Below are positions 1 through 5,128 of a DNA stretch of 6,828 nt, piece after piece. The position numbers and the translations under genes were made by a program. The stretch comes from Gammaproteobacteria bacterium (GTDB lineage Bacteria; Pseudomonadota; Gammaproteobacteria; UBA1113), in NCBI GenBank assembly GCA_019752835.1, contig JAIELR010000014.1:1-6828 (forward strand), in the 5' to 3' direction. The stretch's first letter is position 1, and each line of letters begins with the position of its first letter. The notes below the pieces were generated by a model. The model was not told where the DNA came from and did not search any database. It saw only the letters and a list, made by a program, of their open reading frames with translations.

Positions 1-975
1 CATGCCCACAACTTCATGGCGGCTATTTTTAATAGGAACTTTGCTGGATAAAAATGTTCCTTGGCTGCCATTAGGTAAAATAGCTGGTTCTTCAGTAATT
101 ATTGTTTTACCTTGATCAAGCACTTGCTTATTAATCGCATCTAATACTTCGGGAATAACAAAGTTATCTATATCTATATTGCGCTTGCCCACAATGTCTT
201 TTCTAGACTTCAACGCCATAAATTGAGCTTGGTTGTTATTGCAACCAAGATATACCCCTTCTCGGTTCATCCAATACACATTGCCTGGCATTTCTGCAAT
301 AATGTTTTCTAAAAAATCAAGTTTATCTGCTATTTCTTGCCTTGTTTTTGTAATATCAACCGAGATGCCTAACAAACCAACGATTTTTCCATCGTAGTTT
401 TTCAAGGGTACTTTGTGCGATAAATATAATGCGGTAAAGCCATTATTAAGAACACACCATTCTTCAGCGACTGCGGGCTGACCCGTAGTCATCACTTTCT
501 TATCTATCTCATATAATTTTTGAGCTTGCTCCGCAGGAAAACACTCATAATCATTTTTGCCTATATGCTCATCTAAAGAATGAAAACCAAAATCTTTCCA
601 ATTATTAGTATTGCTTCCCTTAAATCTTCCATCCGTATCCTTCCAATATACGTGTTCGGGCATTTGTGCAATGATATCGGCTAGATCAATCTCATTAGCA
701 ATTTGGGTTCCACGGCGACGATACAATAAAGTTAATAACACTACTGAACCGCATGTCAAGAGACTAAGTAAATACCCCACCATTAATAAATAGTCATGCA
801 TGATAGCCGCGTGAGAAACAATAGCTAGCTGAATAATTAGAAAACCTGAAAAAGTAACTAATGATATCCCTTTAGCAGATTTCTCAATGACAATGCGTAC
901 TGCTTGAGGAATAAATAACAAAGCATTTAAAAATAAAGCAGCGCTAAAAATTAATTCGATTATTCCCTTAATCAT
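1..975 (-). CDS. PQ-loop/tandem-PAS membrane sensor protein, C-terminus beyond the window
   Basis: The frame is open for 325 codons from an ATG at 975 to base 1, so the C-terminus is missing. Residues 1-86 form three hydrophobic segments (about 4-28, 38-58 and 62-84) with the Pro23-Gln24 pair and following 'SAKGISLVTF' typical of a PQ-loop/SemiSWEET unit, ending in the basic 'YRRR' at the membrane-cytoplasm border. Two PAS domains follow, about 101-212 and 222 to the end. Each opens with 'MPxxVYW' followed by an aspartate- or glutamate-glycine turn, and each has a late 'KVPxKN' strand; the first closes with 'VDITKTR'. In related proteins such an array leads to a histidine kinase or other output module, which is not visible here. 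AAGGG lies 7 nt before the start. The protein probably senses a ligand or redox state at the inner membrane; the output is unknown. Domain calls are fairly sure, the function is inference. Confidence 0.82.
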   Translation of the reverse strand, partial: MIKGIIELIFSAALFLNALLFIPQAVRIVIEKSAKGISLVTFSGFLIIQLAIVSHAAIMHDYLLMVGYLLSLLTCGSVVLLTLLYRRRGTQIANEIDLADIIAQMPEHVYWKDTDGRFKGSNTNNWKDFGFHSLDEHIGKNDYECFPAEQAQKLYEIDKKVMTTGQPAVAEEWCVLNNGFTALYLSHKVPLKNYDGKIVGLLGISVDITKTRQEIADKLDFLENIIAEMPGNVYWMNREGVYLGCNNNQAQFMALKSRKDIVGKRNIDIDNFVIPEVLDAINKQVLDQGKTIITEEPAILPNGSQGTFLSSKVPIKNSRHEVVGM

Positions 976-1026
976 AGCGAGGCCCTTCTCCTTCCCTTAA
1001 CTATTAATTTTTGCTTCCTTGCAACC

Positions 1027-1046
1027 TAAACGAAAATTTTCGTTTA
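1027..1046. promoter_or_regulatory. Perfect 20-bp palindrome upstream of the PAS sensor gene
   Basis: TAAACGAAAATTTTCGTTTA reads the same on both strands. It lies 52-71 nt before the sensor's start codon and just downstream of the promoter-like pair at 1079-1107. A dimeric repressor operator is the simplest reading; with no loop, it would make a poor RNA hairpin. The regulator is not identified. Confidence 0.5.
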
Positions 1047-1078
1047 CCTACATAAATAATAGCCGATTTTTGGCAAAA

Positions 1079-1107
1079 AATATACTAATAATATATTTTT
1101 TGCACAA
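1079..1107 (-). promoter_or_regulatory. Putative sigma-70 promoter for the PAS sensor gene
   Basis: On the minus strand, TTGTGC (1102-1107) and TATATT (1079-1084) are separated by exactly 17 nt, giving a start near 1072 and a leader of about 97 nt that contains the 20-bp palindrome. An alternative pair is TTGCCA with TATGTA (1049-1054) at 16 nt, which would put the start inside the palindrome. The region is very AT-rich, so chance matches are likely. Confidence 0.4.
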
Positions 1108-1202
1108 AAAGCTTTGGTTAGGTGAGAATTCGTCTTTGAAGGCAGTAAGAGCCTAGTAAATTTTTTATTGCATATATGGATTATGGAAAAAAGATTAACG
1201 CA

Positions 1203-1919
1203 TTAGGCTGGTTCTAGTACGGCGTATCGTTTAAATTTCAATGATAGCCACTTGCATACCCTTTCTTCTTCTTTAGGAACAAGCAACCGATAAGCGGCAG
1301 TTAAAGCCTCTGTTTCAGCGCTAGGATAAATCACATAATTATAACCAAGCTTAGACCATAATGGCAAAATAATAGGACATTCTTCTTTTAAATACTCTAC
1401 GCAACAGTCAAATATATGTTGAAATACGATTTCTTTAGCTTGAATACGTTCTTGGAAACGCTTAATAAATACTAAAGTGGTATTTATTATAGCTGAACGA
1501 AAGGAGCTGTCATAAATATAGGCTTTATCTATTTCTCTTTTTAACTCAATATAGTCCGGATGAGATAACCAATAATCCCATCTAAAAAACTTAACTGGGA
1601 TATCTAAACTGCGCTCAATTATTTCTCTATTACGATCAATCCACGCTTTTCCTGCGTCCAAAGCAAGATTATAGCTATCCTCATCGGAGCAATGAGAGTC
1701 TACTATCTCAATATTAATGCGTTGTAAAGTATCACAAACCATAATATGGCACTCATCGAAAGAATGATTAATTAGCCTTAAGGCGGCAGCTAATTTTTCC
1801 CCTTCATGATAGGCCTGACCCACGCTAATTAATAATGCTCCCCTGCCTAGAGATGCTCCGTTTTTCTTATTAAAGTTAACGAATCTAGCTTTGATGATAC
1901 CGTTTTTAGGACCCTTCAT
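1203..1919 (-). CDS. Cyclodipeptide synthase (XYP subfamily)
   Basis: This 238-residue protein matches the usual CDPS length. CDPSs fold like class I aminoacyl-tRNA synthetases and link two aminoacyl-tRNA-borne residues into a cyclic dipeptide in the cytoplasm. The nucleophile region is 'ALLISVGQAYHEGEK', where Ser32 fits the catalytic Ser37 of AlbC. 'DAGKAWIDRN' (88-97) is a typical helix. 'YLKEECP' supplies Tyr176 and Glu180, matching AlbC Tyr178 and Glu182. The subfamily signature positions are Gln35, then Tyr198-Pro199 in 'VIYPS', which is XYP rather than NYH. An in-frame TAA just upstream makes the ATG at 1919 the first possible start. It lacks a good Shine-Dalgarno, but a short frame ends 7 nt before it, which suggests translational coupling. 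No P450, oxidase, methyltransferase or transporter is adjacent. The amino acids used cannot be read reliably from the sequence. The family was recognised from motifs only. Confidence 0.87.
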   Translation of the reverse strand: MKGPKNGIIKARFVNFNKKNGASLGRGALLISVGQAYHEGEKLAAALRLINHSFDECHIMVCDTLQRINIEIVDSHCSDEDSYNLALDAGKAWIDRNREIIERSLDIPVKFFRWDYWLSHPDYIELKREIDKAYIYDSSFRSAIINTTLVFIKRFQERIQAKEIVFQHIFDCCVEYLKEECPIILPLWSKLGYNYVIYPSAETEALTAAYRLLVPKEEERVCKWLSLKFKRYAVLEPA

Positions 1920-1926
1920 TTTGCGA

Positions 1927-2025
1927 TTACTGGCCTGCTCTAATTAATAGCAAACATTTTGCCTGTGCAAAAATGGGCTTATTTTGTCCGCTGATAGACT
2001 TTAAAAAGGCTTTAACTTTTGTCAT
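1927..2025 (-). CDS. Short 32-codon open frame directly before the cyclodipeptide synthase gene
   Basis: The frame begins MTKVKAFLKSISG and ends with TAA 7 nt before the CDPS start. It has AGAGG 5 nt before its ATG, which is far better than anything before the CDPS ATG. A -10-like TATAAT lies at 2070-2075 on the minus strand without a clear -35. The peptide is basic at its N-terminus (Lys3, Lys5, Lys9), has one Cys and ends hydrophobic and basic. It resembles no family I know. It may be a leader peptide that delivers ribosomes to the CDPS start, a true microprotein, or chance. Confidence 0.4.
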   Translation of the reverse strand: MTKVKAFLKSISGQNKPIFAQAKCLLLIRAGQ

Positions 2026-2277
2026 ATAATCCTCTATTATGCTACTTTTGACCATAATTTTTACTTGTTATTATAAGTCCGCAATACTATCAAAAATAGC
2101 TTGCAATTGATATACGGGAATATAGTGAGTAAATCAGTTTTATCTGTCTACGTTAACTCGACGCAAGACTATCGTATAAATGATAACCAAAATGAGGGCT
2201 TATGTGTAAATTGTAGGCTAAAATAGGTTCGAACAATTATTCTTGATACCATTGGGTTTTGCTATTAAATTTTTCCA

Positions 2278-2298
2278 TGACTCAGCGTAAATGAGTCA
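2278..2298 (+). repeat. 7-bp perfect inverted repeat, weak terminator-like
   Basis: TGACTCA and TGAGTCA are separated by a 7-nt loop and followed on the plus strand by GTTGGTTTTTC. It could be a weak plus-strand terminator or a protein-binding palindrome. No plus-strand gene precedes it. Confidence 0.3.
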
Positions 2299-2370
2299 GT
2301 TGGTTTTTCATCCTGTAAGACTGGTATTGTTTTCTTACCAATGTTTTGAGCAACAGCGAGTTAATCCAAA

Positions 2371-2401
2371 TAAAAAGGGGGCTAATTTCTTAGACCCCTT
2401 T
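2371..2401 (-). terminator. Rho-independent terminator hairpin
   Basis: AAAGGGG (2374-2380) pairs with CCCCTTT (2395-2401), and CTAA with TTAG inside, with one G-A mismatch and a TTTC loop, so 11 pairs. On the minus strand the C-rich arm runs into five T's and then A. This suits the end of leftward transcription coming from the recombinase and the CRISPR-like repeats. On the plus strand the tail is only TTTATCC, so the minus reading is better. Confidence 0.55.
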
Positions 2402-2460
2402 ATCCTTTCTGTTGTTGAAGCAAAAAGGTCACCACCTCTTGAACTAAAATTTATAAGAAG

Positions 2461-2690
2461 GTTTCAATCCACGCACTCCGAAGAGTGCGAAACTACATTT
2501 ATTTACTCTATCTTCAAGACAACTATACAGATTTCAATCCACGCGCCCCGAAGAGCGCGACAATTACATATTACTCAAAGCTTCTAAGAGTTTCAACCCA
2601 TGCACTCCAGGGAGTGCGAAAACTACATTTGTTTCTTTTACTCAATCTATCTTATACAAGTTTCAATCCACGCGCCGGATAAAACGCGAT
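2461..2690 (-). CRISPR. Four degenerate type I-C-like CRISPR repeats without cas genes
   Basis: Four 31-bp units lie at 2461-2491, 2531-2561, 2590-2620 and 2660-2690. All contain TTTCAA.CCA.GC followed by a hairpin. On the minus strand they end in GGATTGAAAC or a close variant (-GAAAT, GGGTTGAAAC), as type I-C repeats do. Units 1 and 3 have GCACTC/GAGTGC-type arms (six and seven pairs), unit 2 has CGCGC/GCGCG, and unit 4 keeps only CGCG/CGCG, so stems persist while the sequence changes. The intervals are 39, 28 and 39 nt. They are not independent: they begin ACTACATTT, AATTACATAT and AACTACATTT, and intervals 1 and 3 resemble each other along much of their length. That argues for a decayed or duplicated relic, or for a CRISPR-like tandem repeat, rather than an active array. 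No cas gene lies in the window. Confidence 0.5.
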
Positions 2691-2728
2691 CAGCTCGTAA
2701 GAAGCTGAAGACAACACCAGTGATTGTC
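2691..2728. repeat. Two small hairpins between the CRISPR-like repeats and the recombinase gene
   Basis: CAGC and GCTG enclose a 9-nt loop at 2691-2707. GACAACAC pairs with GTG-A-TTGTC across a CA loop at 2710-2728, with one bulged A. Neither has a T-tract directly after it on the minus strand, so they are not clear terminators. They extend the run of hairpins that begins at 2461. Confidence 0.35.
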
Positions 2729-2775
2729 GTACGTTAATTTTATCACATAGAATAAAATAAGCTACTGTTATGATG

Positions 2776-2817
2776 TGTAAATTTTGATCGATTAAGCAAT
2801 GTAAATTTTCGTGATCG
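2776..2817. repeat. Direct repeat at the 3' end of the recombinase gene, possible recombinase site
   Basis: TGTAAATTTT occurs at 2776-2785 and 2800-2809, each followed closely by TGATCG (2785-2790 and 2812-2817). The second copy lies inside the last codons of the recombinase gene. Short direct repeats beside an integrase gene can be binding sites or part of an attachment site. This is only positional inference. Confidence 0.25.
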
Positions 2818-3664
2818 CCACCCTACTATGACCCATTTCTAAACTCACTTGCAACCGCGCAGCGCGATCTCGCTGTTTCTGCTCACTTGTCATGTCTGCT
2901 TTGGTTGGTCCGCCCTTAACAGGGGGTTTCCAACCCGCGAGCTCTTCATACCGTCTCTGTGCGTAAGCATGACGCTGACCATGCTGGTGCGTGATGCCTG
3001 CACGCTCACAGGCTTGGTAAAACCTTTTAAGGTAGGTTTTATAGCTCGTATCACTCGGGATCAGGGAACTGTTTCTACTGTCTACAAGCTGCTTTGCTTT
3101 ATCTAACCAAGCGCGTTGTTCAGCAGTCAAAATAGGCACGAGCCGTTCGCGCTTACCTTTAGTTTTCGTCAAATGTAGATAGTTTCCGGTGTCGGCAAGA
3201 TGCGGTTGTATTTTTAAGCTTTCTTCCATGCGCATCCCAAATAACTTTTGTCCTTCTACACTATGACGCATCAACGGGTCTTTTAGAAGACTTAAATCAG
3301 CATCGGTAAATACGACCGACTTATCTTGGTGAGTGGCGTAGACGCGCTTCGGAATACCTAGCGCATCATTCGACGGCACCATGTTAATTTTTCCCTCGAA
3401 CCGCTCCATGAGCCACCGGATATGACTCATTCTATTCTTCATGACGCCTGCGCTGATATCATTTGCTTTCCAGTGATCTACTAAAGCTTTAATATGCTTC
3501 GGTTTTAAAAATTTTACATGATCTAATTGATACCCTAGACCAAATAATGTTTCTACAATACTAATAAGTGAATCTTGTCTATCGTCTTGCGTTCTGTAGG
3601 CTCCATGTTTATTATGTTTGATAACAGTTATAACTGAACTTACTAATTTATGACGTTTACCCAT
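2792..3664 (-). CDS. Tyrosine recombinase/integrase (Integrase_1 type)
   Basis: This 290-residue protein would cut and rejoin DNA strands through a phosphotyrosine link, typically moving a mobile element. Residues about 20-110 form the helical core-binding (SAM-like) domain. The catalytic domain carries Arg145 in 'FGMRMEES', the hairpin Lys169 in 'TKTKGKRERLVP', His228-x-x-Arg231 in 'HQHGQRHAYAQ', His279 in 'LEMGHSR' and the nucleophile Tyr288, two residues before the stop. All catalytic positions are therefore present. An insert of about 30 residues with a Lys/Gly-rich loop (245-270) between the HxxR and final His boxes is typical of this family and unlike integron IntI. GAGG lies 9 nt before the ATG at 3664. 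The blocks 2881-2940 and 2941-3000 each have 34 of 60 G/C, well above the flanks, suggesting transfer. Hairpin-rich non-coding DNA lies on both sides. Confidence 0.9.
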   Translation of the reverse strand: MGKRHKLVSSVITVIKHNKHGAYRTQDDRQDSLISIVETLFGLGYQLDHVKFLKPKHIKALVDHWKANDISAGVMKNRMSHIRWLMERFEGKINMVPSNDALGIPKRVYATHQDKSVVFTDADLSLLKDPLMRHSVEGQKLFGMRMEESLKIQPHLADTGNYLHLTKTKGKRERLVPILTAEQRAWLDKAKQLVDSRNSSLIPSDTSYKTYLKRFYQACERAGITHQHGQRHAYAQRRYEELAGWKPPVKGGPTKADMTSEQKQRDRAARLQVSLEMGHSRVAITKIYIA

Positions 3665-3700
3665 TGTTTTTTACCTCGTTTTTGGTTAGTTTGAAACTGT

Positions 3701-3718
3701 CACGTTGCTGCAACAGTG
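3701..3718. promoter_or_regulatory. Inverted repeat upstream of the recombinase start, possible operator
   Basis: CACGTTG and CAAC-A-GTG pair around a CTG loop (seven pairs, one bulged A). The repeat lies 37-54 nt before the recombinase start codon. An autoregulatory or regulator-binding site is plausible, as is a short leader hairpin. Confidence 0.3.
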
Positions 3719-3729
3719 AATTTTTTGTT

Positions 3730-3759
3730 TTTACATTGTTTAAGTCTTTGATTTATTTT
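3730..3759 (+). promoter_or_regulatory. Putative plus-strand promoter for the structured RNA
   Basis: TTTACA (3730-3735) and TATTTT (3754-3759) are 18 nt apart and would start transcription near 3766, just before the first stem of the structured segment at 3771. A second weak pair, TTGTTT with TAAATT, overlaps it. The match is modest in T-rich DNA; its position is the main argument. Confidence 0.3.
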
Positions 3760-3926
3760 AAATTGTGATAACGCACGTTGTGCGTCACGTTCTACATTTC
3801 ATGTATTAACGTGACGACAAGCCGTGCTTGTAAAGCTGTCGTTCAGGTATTGTCGGTTAGTGGTGTTACACTCCGCTGATAACCTAATAGGCTACCAGCG
3901 TGCGATTTCTCGCTATAGTGTAGAAA

Positions 3927-4000
3927 CGACTAAGGTGATGCACCTATGATGCAGGTTCGGTATTGAACCCGACCTGATCATCTGCTTGCGCAGTTAGTCG
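3927..4000 (+). ncRNA. tRNA-sized four-way junction within the structured RNA
   Basis: CGACTAA (3927-3933) pairs perfectly with TTAGTCG (3994-4000). Inside sit GGTG-atg-CACC (3934-3944), a long arm based on CAGGT-t-CGG with CCGACCTG (3952-3976, extendable to 3949-3981 by ATG/CAT), and CTGC-TTGC-GCAG (3982-3993). Only four unpaired nt (3945-3948) lie at the junction. At 74 nt with a 7-bp closing stem it has tRNA dimensions, but it lacks a T-loop, a normal anticodon arm and CCA, so it is not an ordinary tRNA. Confidence 0.45.
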
Positions 4001-4033
4001 CTTGAACGATGTAAGCTAGAAGCTTACAAGAGA

Positions 4034-4070
4034 GTTAAAAATTACGAGCTTGCGCTTGTAATAAGTTAAC
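4034..4070 (+). repeat. 14-bp hairpin with TTGC loop
   Basis: GTTAA/TTAAC forms the outer stem and ATTACGAGC/GCTTGTAAT the inner stem, joined by an AA/AAG internal loop, with a TTGC loop at 4050-4053. The single wobble G4046-T4057 fits plus-strand RNA. The same TTGC loop closes the small hairpin at 3982-3993. Confidence 0.5.
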
Positions 4071-4173
4071 GGGTCAGTCGCTTAAAGATAAACGATTGAC
4101 TATCAGCGTTGCACTGTTTAGTTAAATAAGCTGTGTTACCTATATAGCTATAGGCATAAGCTTTGGTTGAAAG

Positions 4174-4223
4174 GATTGCGTTAAAGCAATCGAGTTAAAC
4201 AAGCAATCTGTGATAGATTGCTT
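4174..4223 (+). repeat. Competing GATTGC/GCAATC hairpins, possible RNA switch
   Basis: GATTGC occurs at 4174-4179 and in GATTGCTT at 4216-4223. AAGCAATC occurs at 4184-4191 and 4201-4208. The default fold is two neighbouring hairpins (loops of 6 and 7 nt), but each GATTGC can pair with either GCAATC, so mutually exclusive folds exist. Confidence 0.45.
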
Positions 4224-4301
4224 AGGGTGCCAGGCGGTTAAACCGCACGACTTTCATGGCGCGTCGTGTTTCTCAAAAAAATCTATAGGTCTGCTTCTGT
4301 G

Positions 4302-4356
4302 AGCAGCTTTTGTCGCTATTAGAGCATTTAGCCACAAAAGCTGCTAGTTTCCTTTT
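4302..4356 (+). terminator. 12-bp stem with T-rich tail, possible 3' end of the structured RNA
   Basis: AGCAGCTTTTGT (4302-4313) pairs perfectly with ACAAAAGCTGCT (4334-4345). Inside, GCTA/TAGC adds four pairs beyond a C-C mismatch. On the plus strand AGTTTCCTTTTGC follows, an imperfect T-tract; on the minus strand nothing T-rich follows. It may be a terminator or another domain, since more stems occur up to 4417. Confidence 0.35.
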
Positions 4357-4477
4357 GCTATAAAAACTTGGTTATAGCTCCTGTGAGTACTCAAGTTTCG
4401 CCTTACGACTCACTTGAAGAATAAAGACAGCAGCTGCATTAACCTATTTCGATATTTTCTAATGGTTTTAACGATCC

Positions 4478-5128
4478 TTAAAGGTAAGGTTCCTCAAATC
4501 CCAGATCGCTAATGCGGGGTCTGCGATCCGTATCCGGACAATAGTACATGTAATCAGACTTGGGGATTACGTGAAAGCCAATTTTTTTATAGTGGGATTT
4601 TAGTTTTTTGGTCGCCCTTTTTTGCTCGTCAGTTATTTTCAGCAATCCCACTGATGGATATTTCGGATCAGATTCAAATTGCAGTGGGAAAGCTTTTAAA
4701 ACAATGAGGGCGCATTCGTGACCGAATTTTTGAATTAGCCGATTGATTGTCGCCAAACCTAGAAATTTTCCTCTATATGCCGGATACACTTCTACTTTGT
4801 CTATATACAATAAATTACTCCAGGTACTAGGCCAACAAATGCCATAGTCTTTCATCAATTTCTTTTCTAAATAGTCATGCTCAGTACTGCCTTCCACAAA
4901 TAGTGCCTCATAGCACTCGTAAGTTGCTTGAGAATGATGCTCAAATAAATCAAACATCCATTCTCCATGATTTAATGCCGTGGCCAGATCTAAATATGTG
5001 GCTTTTATTTTACCCGCACATATTGGTTCGTTATCATCGGTGTCGATGTTAATCTCACCTGTTATTTTTGTTACGTAGTTTTCTAGCTCATCTGAATAGA
5101 GAGCATCGCTTATTTCAAACTTAATCAT
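4478..5128 (-). CDS. GNAT-family N-acetyltransferase, paired with the nuclease gene
   Basis: The C-terminal half of this 216-residue protein shows the acetyl-CoA-binding fold. 'LYIDKVEVYPAYRGKFLGLA' (107-126) is a beta strand 4/motif A pattern with Arg119, Gly120 and Gly124. 'ALIVLKAFPLQFE' (140-152) is beta strand 5. 'ATKKLKSHYKKIGF' (172-185) carries the usual motif B tyrosine and GF turn. The usual glycine between Lys121 and Leu123 is Phe122. Residues 1-100 are an extra domain I do not recognise. Transfer of an acetyl group is expected from the family; the acceptor is unknown. The start ATG overlaps the stop of the nuclease gene (ATGA, 5125-5128) and has GAGG about 9 nt upstream, so the pair is probably translated together. 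The complete gene ends just before the structured non-coding segment, with no clear terminator of its own. Confidence 0.75.
   Translation of the reverse strand: MIKFEISDALYSDELENYVTKITGEINIDTDDNEPICAGKIKATYLDLATALNHGEWMFDLFEHHSQATYECYEALFVEGSTEHDYLEKKLMKDYGICWPSTWSNLLYIDKVEVYPAYRGKFLGLATINRLIQKFGHECALIVLKAFPLQFESDPKYPSVGLLKITDEQKRATKKLKSHYKKIGFHVIPKSDYMYYCPDTDRRPRISDLGFEEPYL

Larger units (their letters stand above)
2026..2460. other. Intergenic stretch without a convincing gene
   Basis: I see no protein gene here. The plus-strand frame from 2291 runs into the repeats and looks spurious. The segment contains the -10-like TATAAT at 2070-2075 (minus), the inverted repeat at 2278-2298 and the terminator hairpin at 2374-2401. 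'GGTTCGAAC' at about 2227 resembles a T-loop but has no tRNA around it. Confidence 0.5.
3665..3765. other. AT-rich leader region between the recombinase gene and the structured segment
   Basis: It holds the recombinase ribosome binding site, the inverted repeat at 3701-3718 and a T-rich stretch with a plus-strand promoter candidate. No good minus-strand promoter for the recombinase was recognised. Confidence 0.4.
3766..4423 (+). ncRNA. Candidate large structured non-coding RNA of unknown class
   Basis: No frame of useful length crosses this segment, yet stems follow one another: 3771-3785 (ACGCAC/GTGCGT), 3783-3816 (14 pairs), 3817-3831 (ACAAGC/GCTTGT), 3855-3884, 3892-3923, the four-way junction 3927-4000, 4010-4028 (8 pairs, AGA loop), 4034-4070 (14 pairs, TTGC loop), 4073-4100, 4104-4133, 4139-4154, 4174-4191, 4201-4223, 4234-4246, 4246-4268, 4302-4345, 4357-4378 and 4391-4417. 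Some neighbours overlap and must compete. G-T pairs in the stems at 3855-3884 (T3861-G3875), 4041-4062 (G4046-T4057) and 4073-4100 (G4077-T4096) would be A-C or C-A on the other strand, so a plus-strand RNA is favoured. It runs opposite to both neighbouring genes. It is not tmRNA, RNase P RNA or a group II intron by motifs I know. GOLLD- or ROOL-like ornate RNAs are the nearest idea, and single-stranded-DNA hairpins for the recombinase an alternative. Ends are uncertain. Confidence 0.5.

Noticed and set aside
611..793. Plus-strand frame of 60 codons
   Set aside because: It lies antisense within the PAS sensor gene, whose protein is clearly recognisable.
1136..1170. Hairpin AGGC/GCCT followed by a T-run on the plus strand as a terminator
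   Set aside because: The stem is only four pairs, the T-run is several bases away, and no plus-strand gene precedes it.
2220..2265. tRNA-like 3' end with GGTTCGAAC and a nearby CCA
   Set aside because: The flanking bases do not form a T-stem and there is no acceptor, D or anticodon arm.
2291..2682. Two plus-strand reading frames (2291-2587 and 2485-2682)
   Set aside because: They read through the CRISPR-like repeats and give repeated FQSTH/FNPRA-type peptides, which are typical translations of I-C repeats, with no ribosome binding site or family resemblance.
2849..3106. Plus-strand frame of 85 codons
   Set aside because: It lies antisense within the well-supported recombinase gene.
3766..4423. 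Integron attC cassette array next to an integron integrase
   Set aside because: The recombinase has the Integrase_1-type insert rather than IntI features, there are no cassette genes between hairpins, and paired core sites are not consistently present.
3766..4423. tmRNA, RNase P RNA or group II intron
   Set aside because: I found no tRNA-like ends with a tag frame, no RNase P core motifs, no domain V hairpin and no reverse transcriptase gene.
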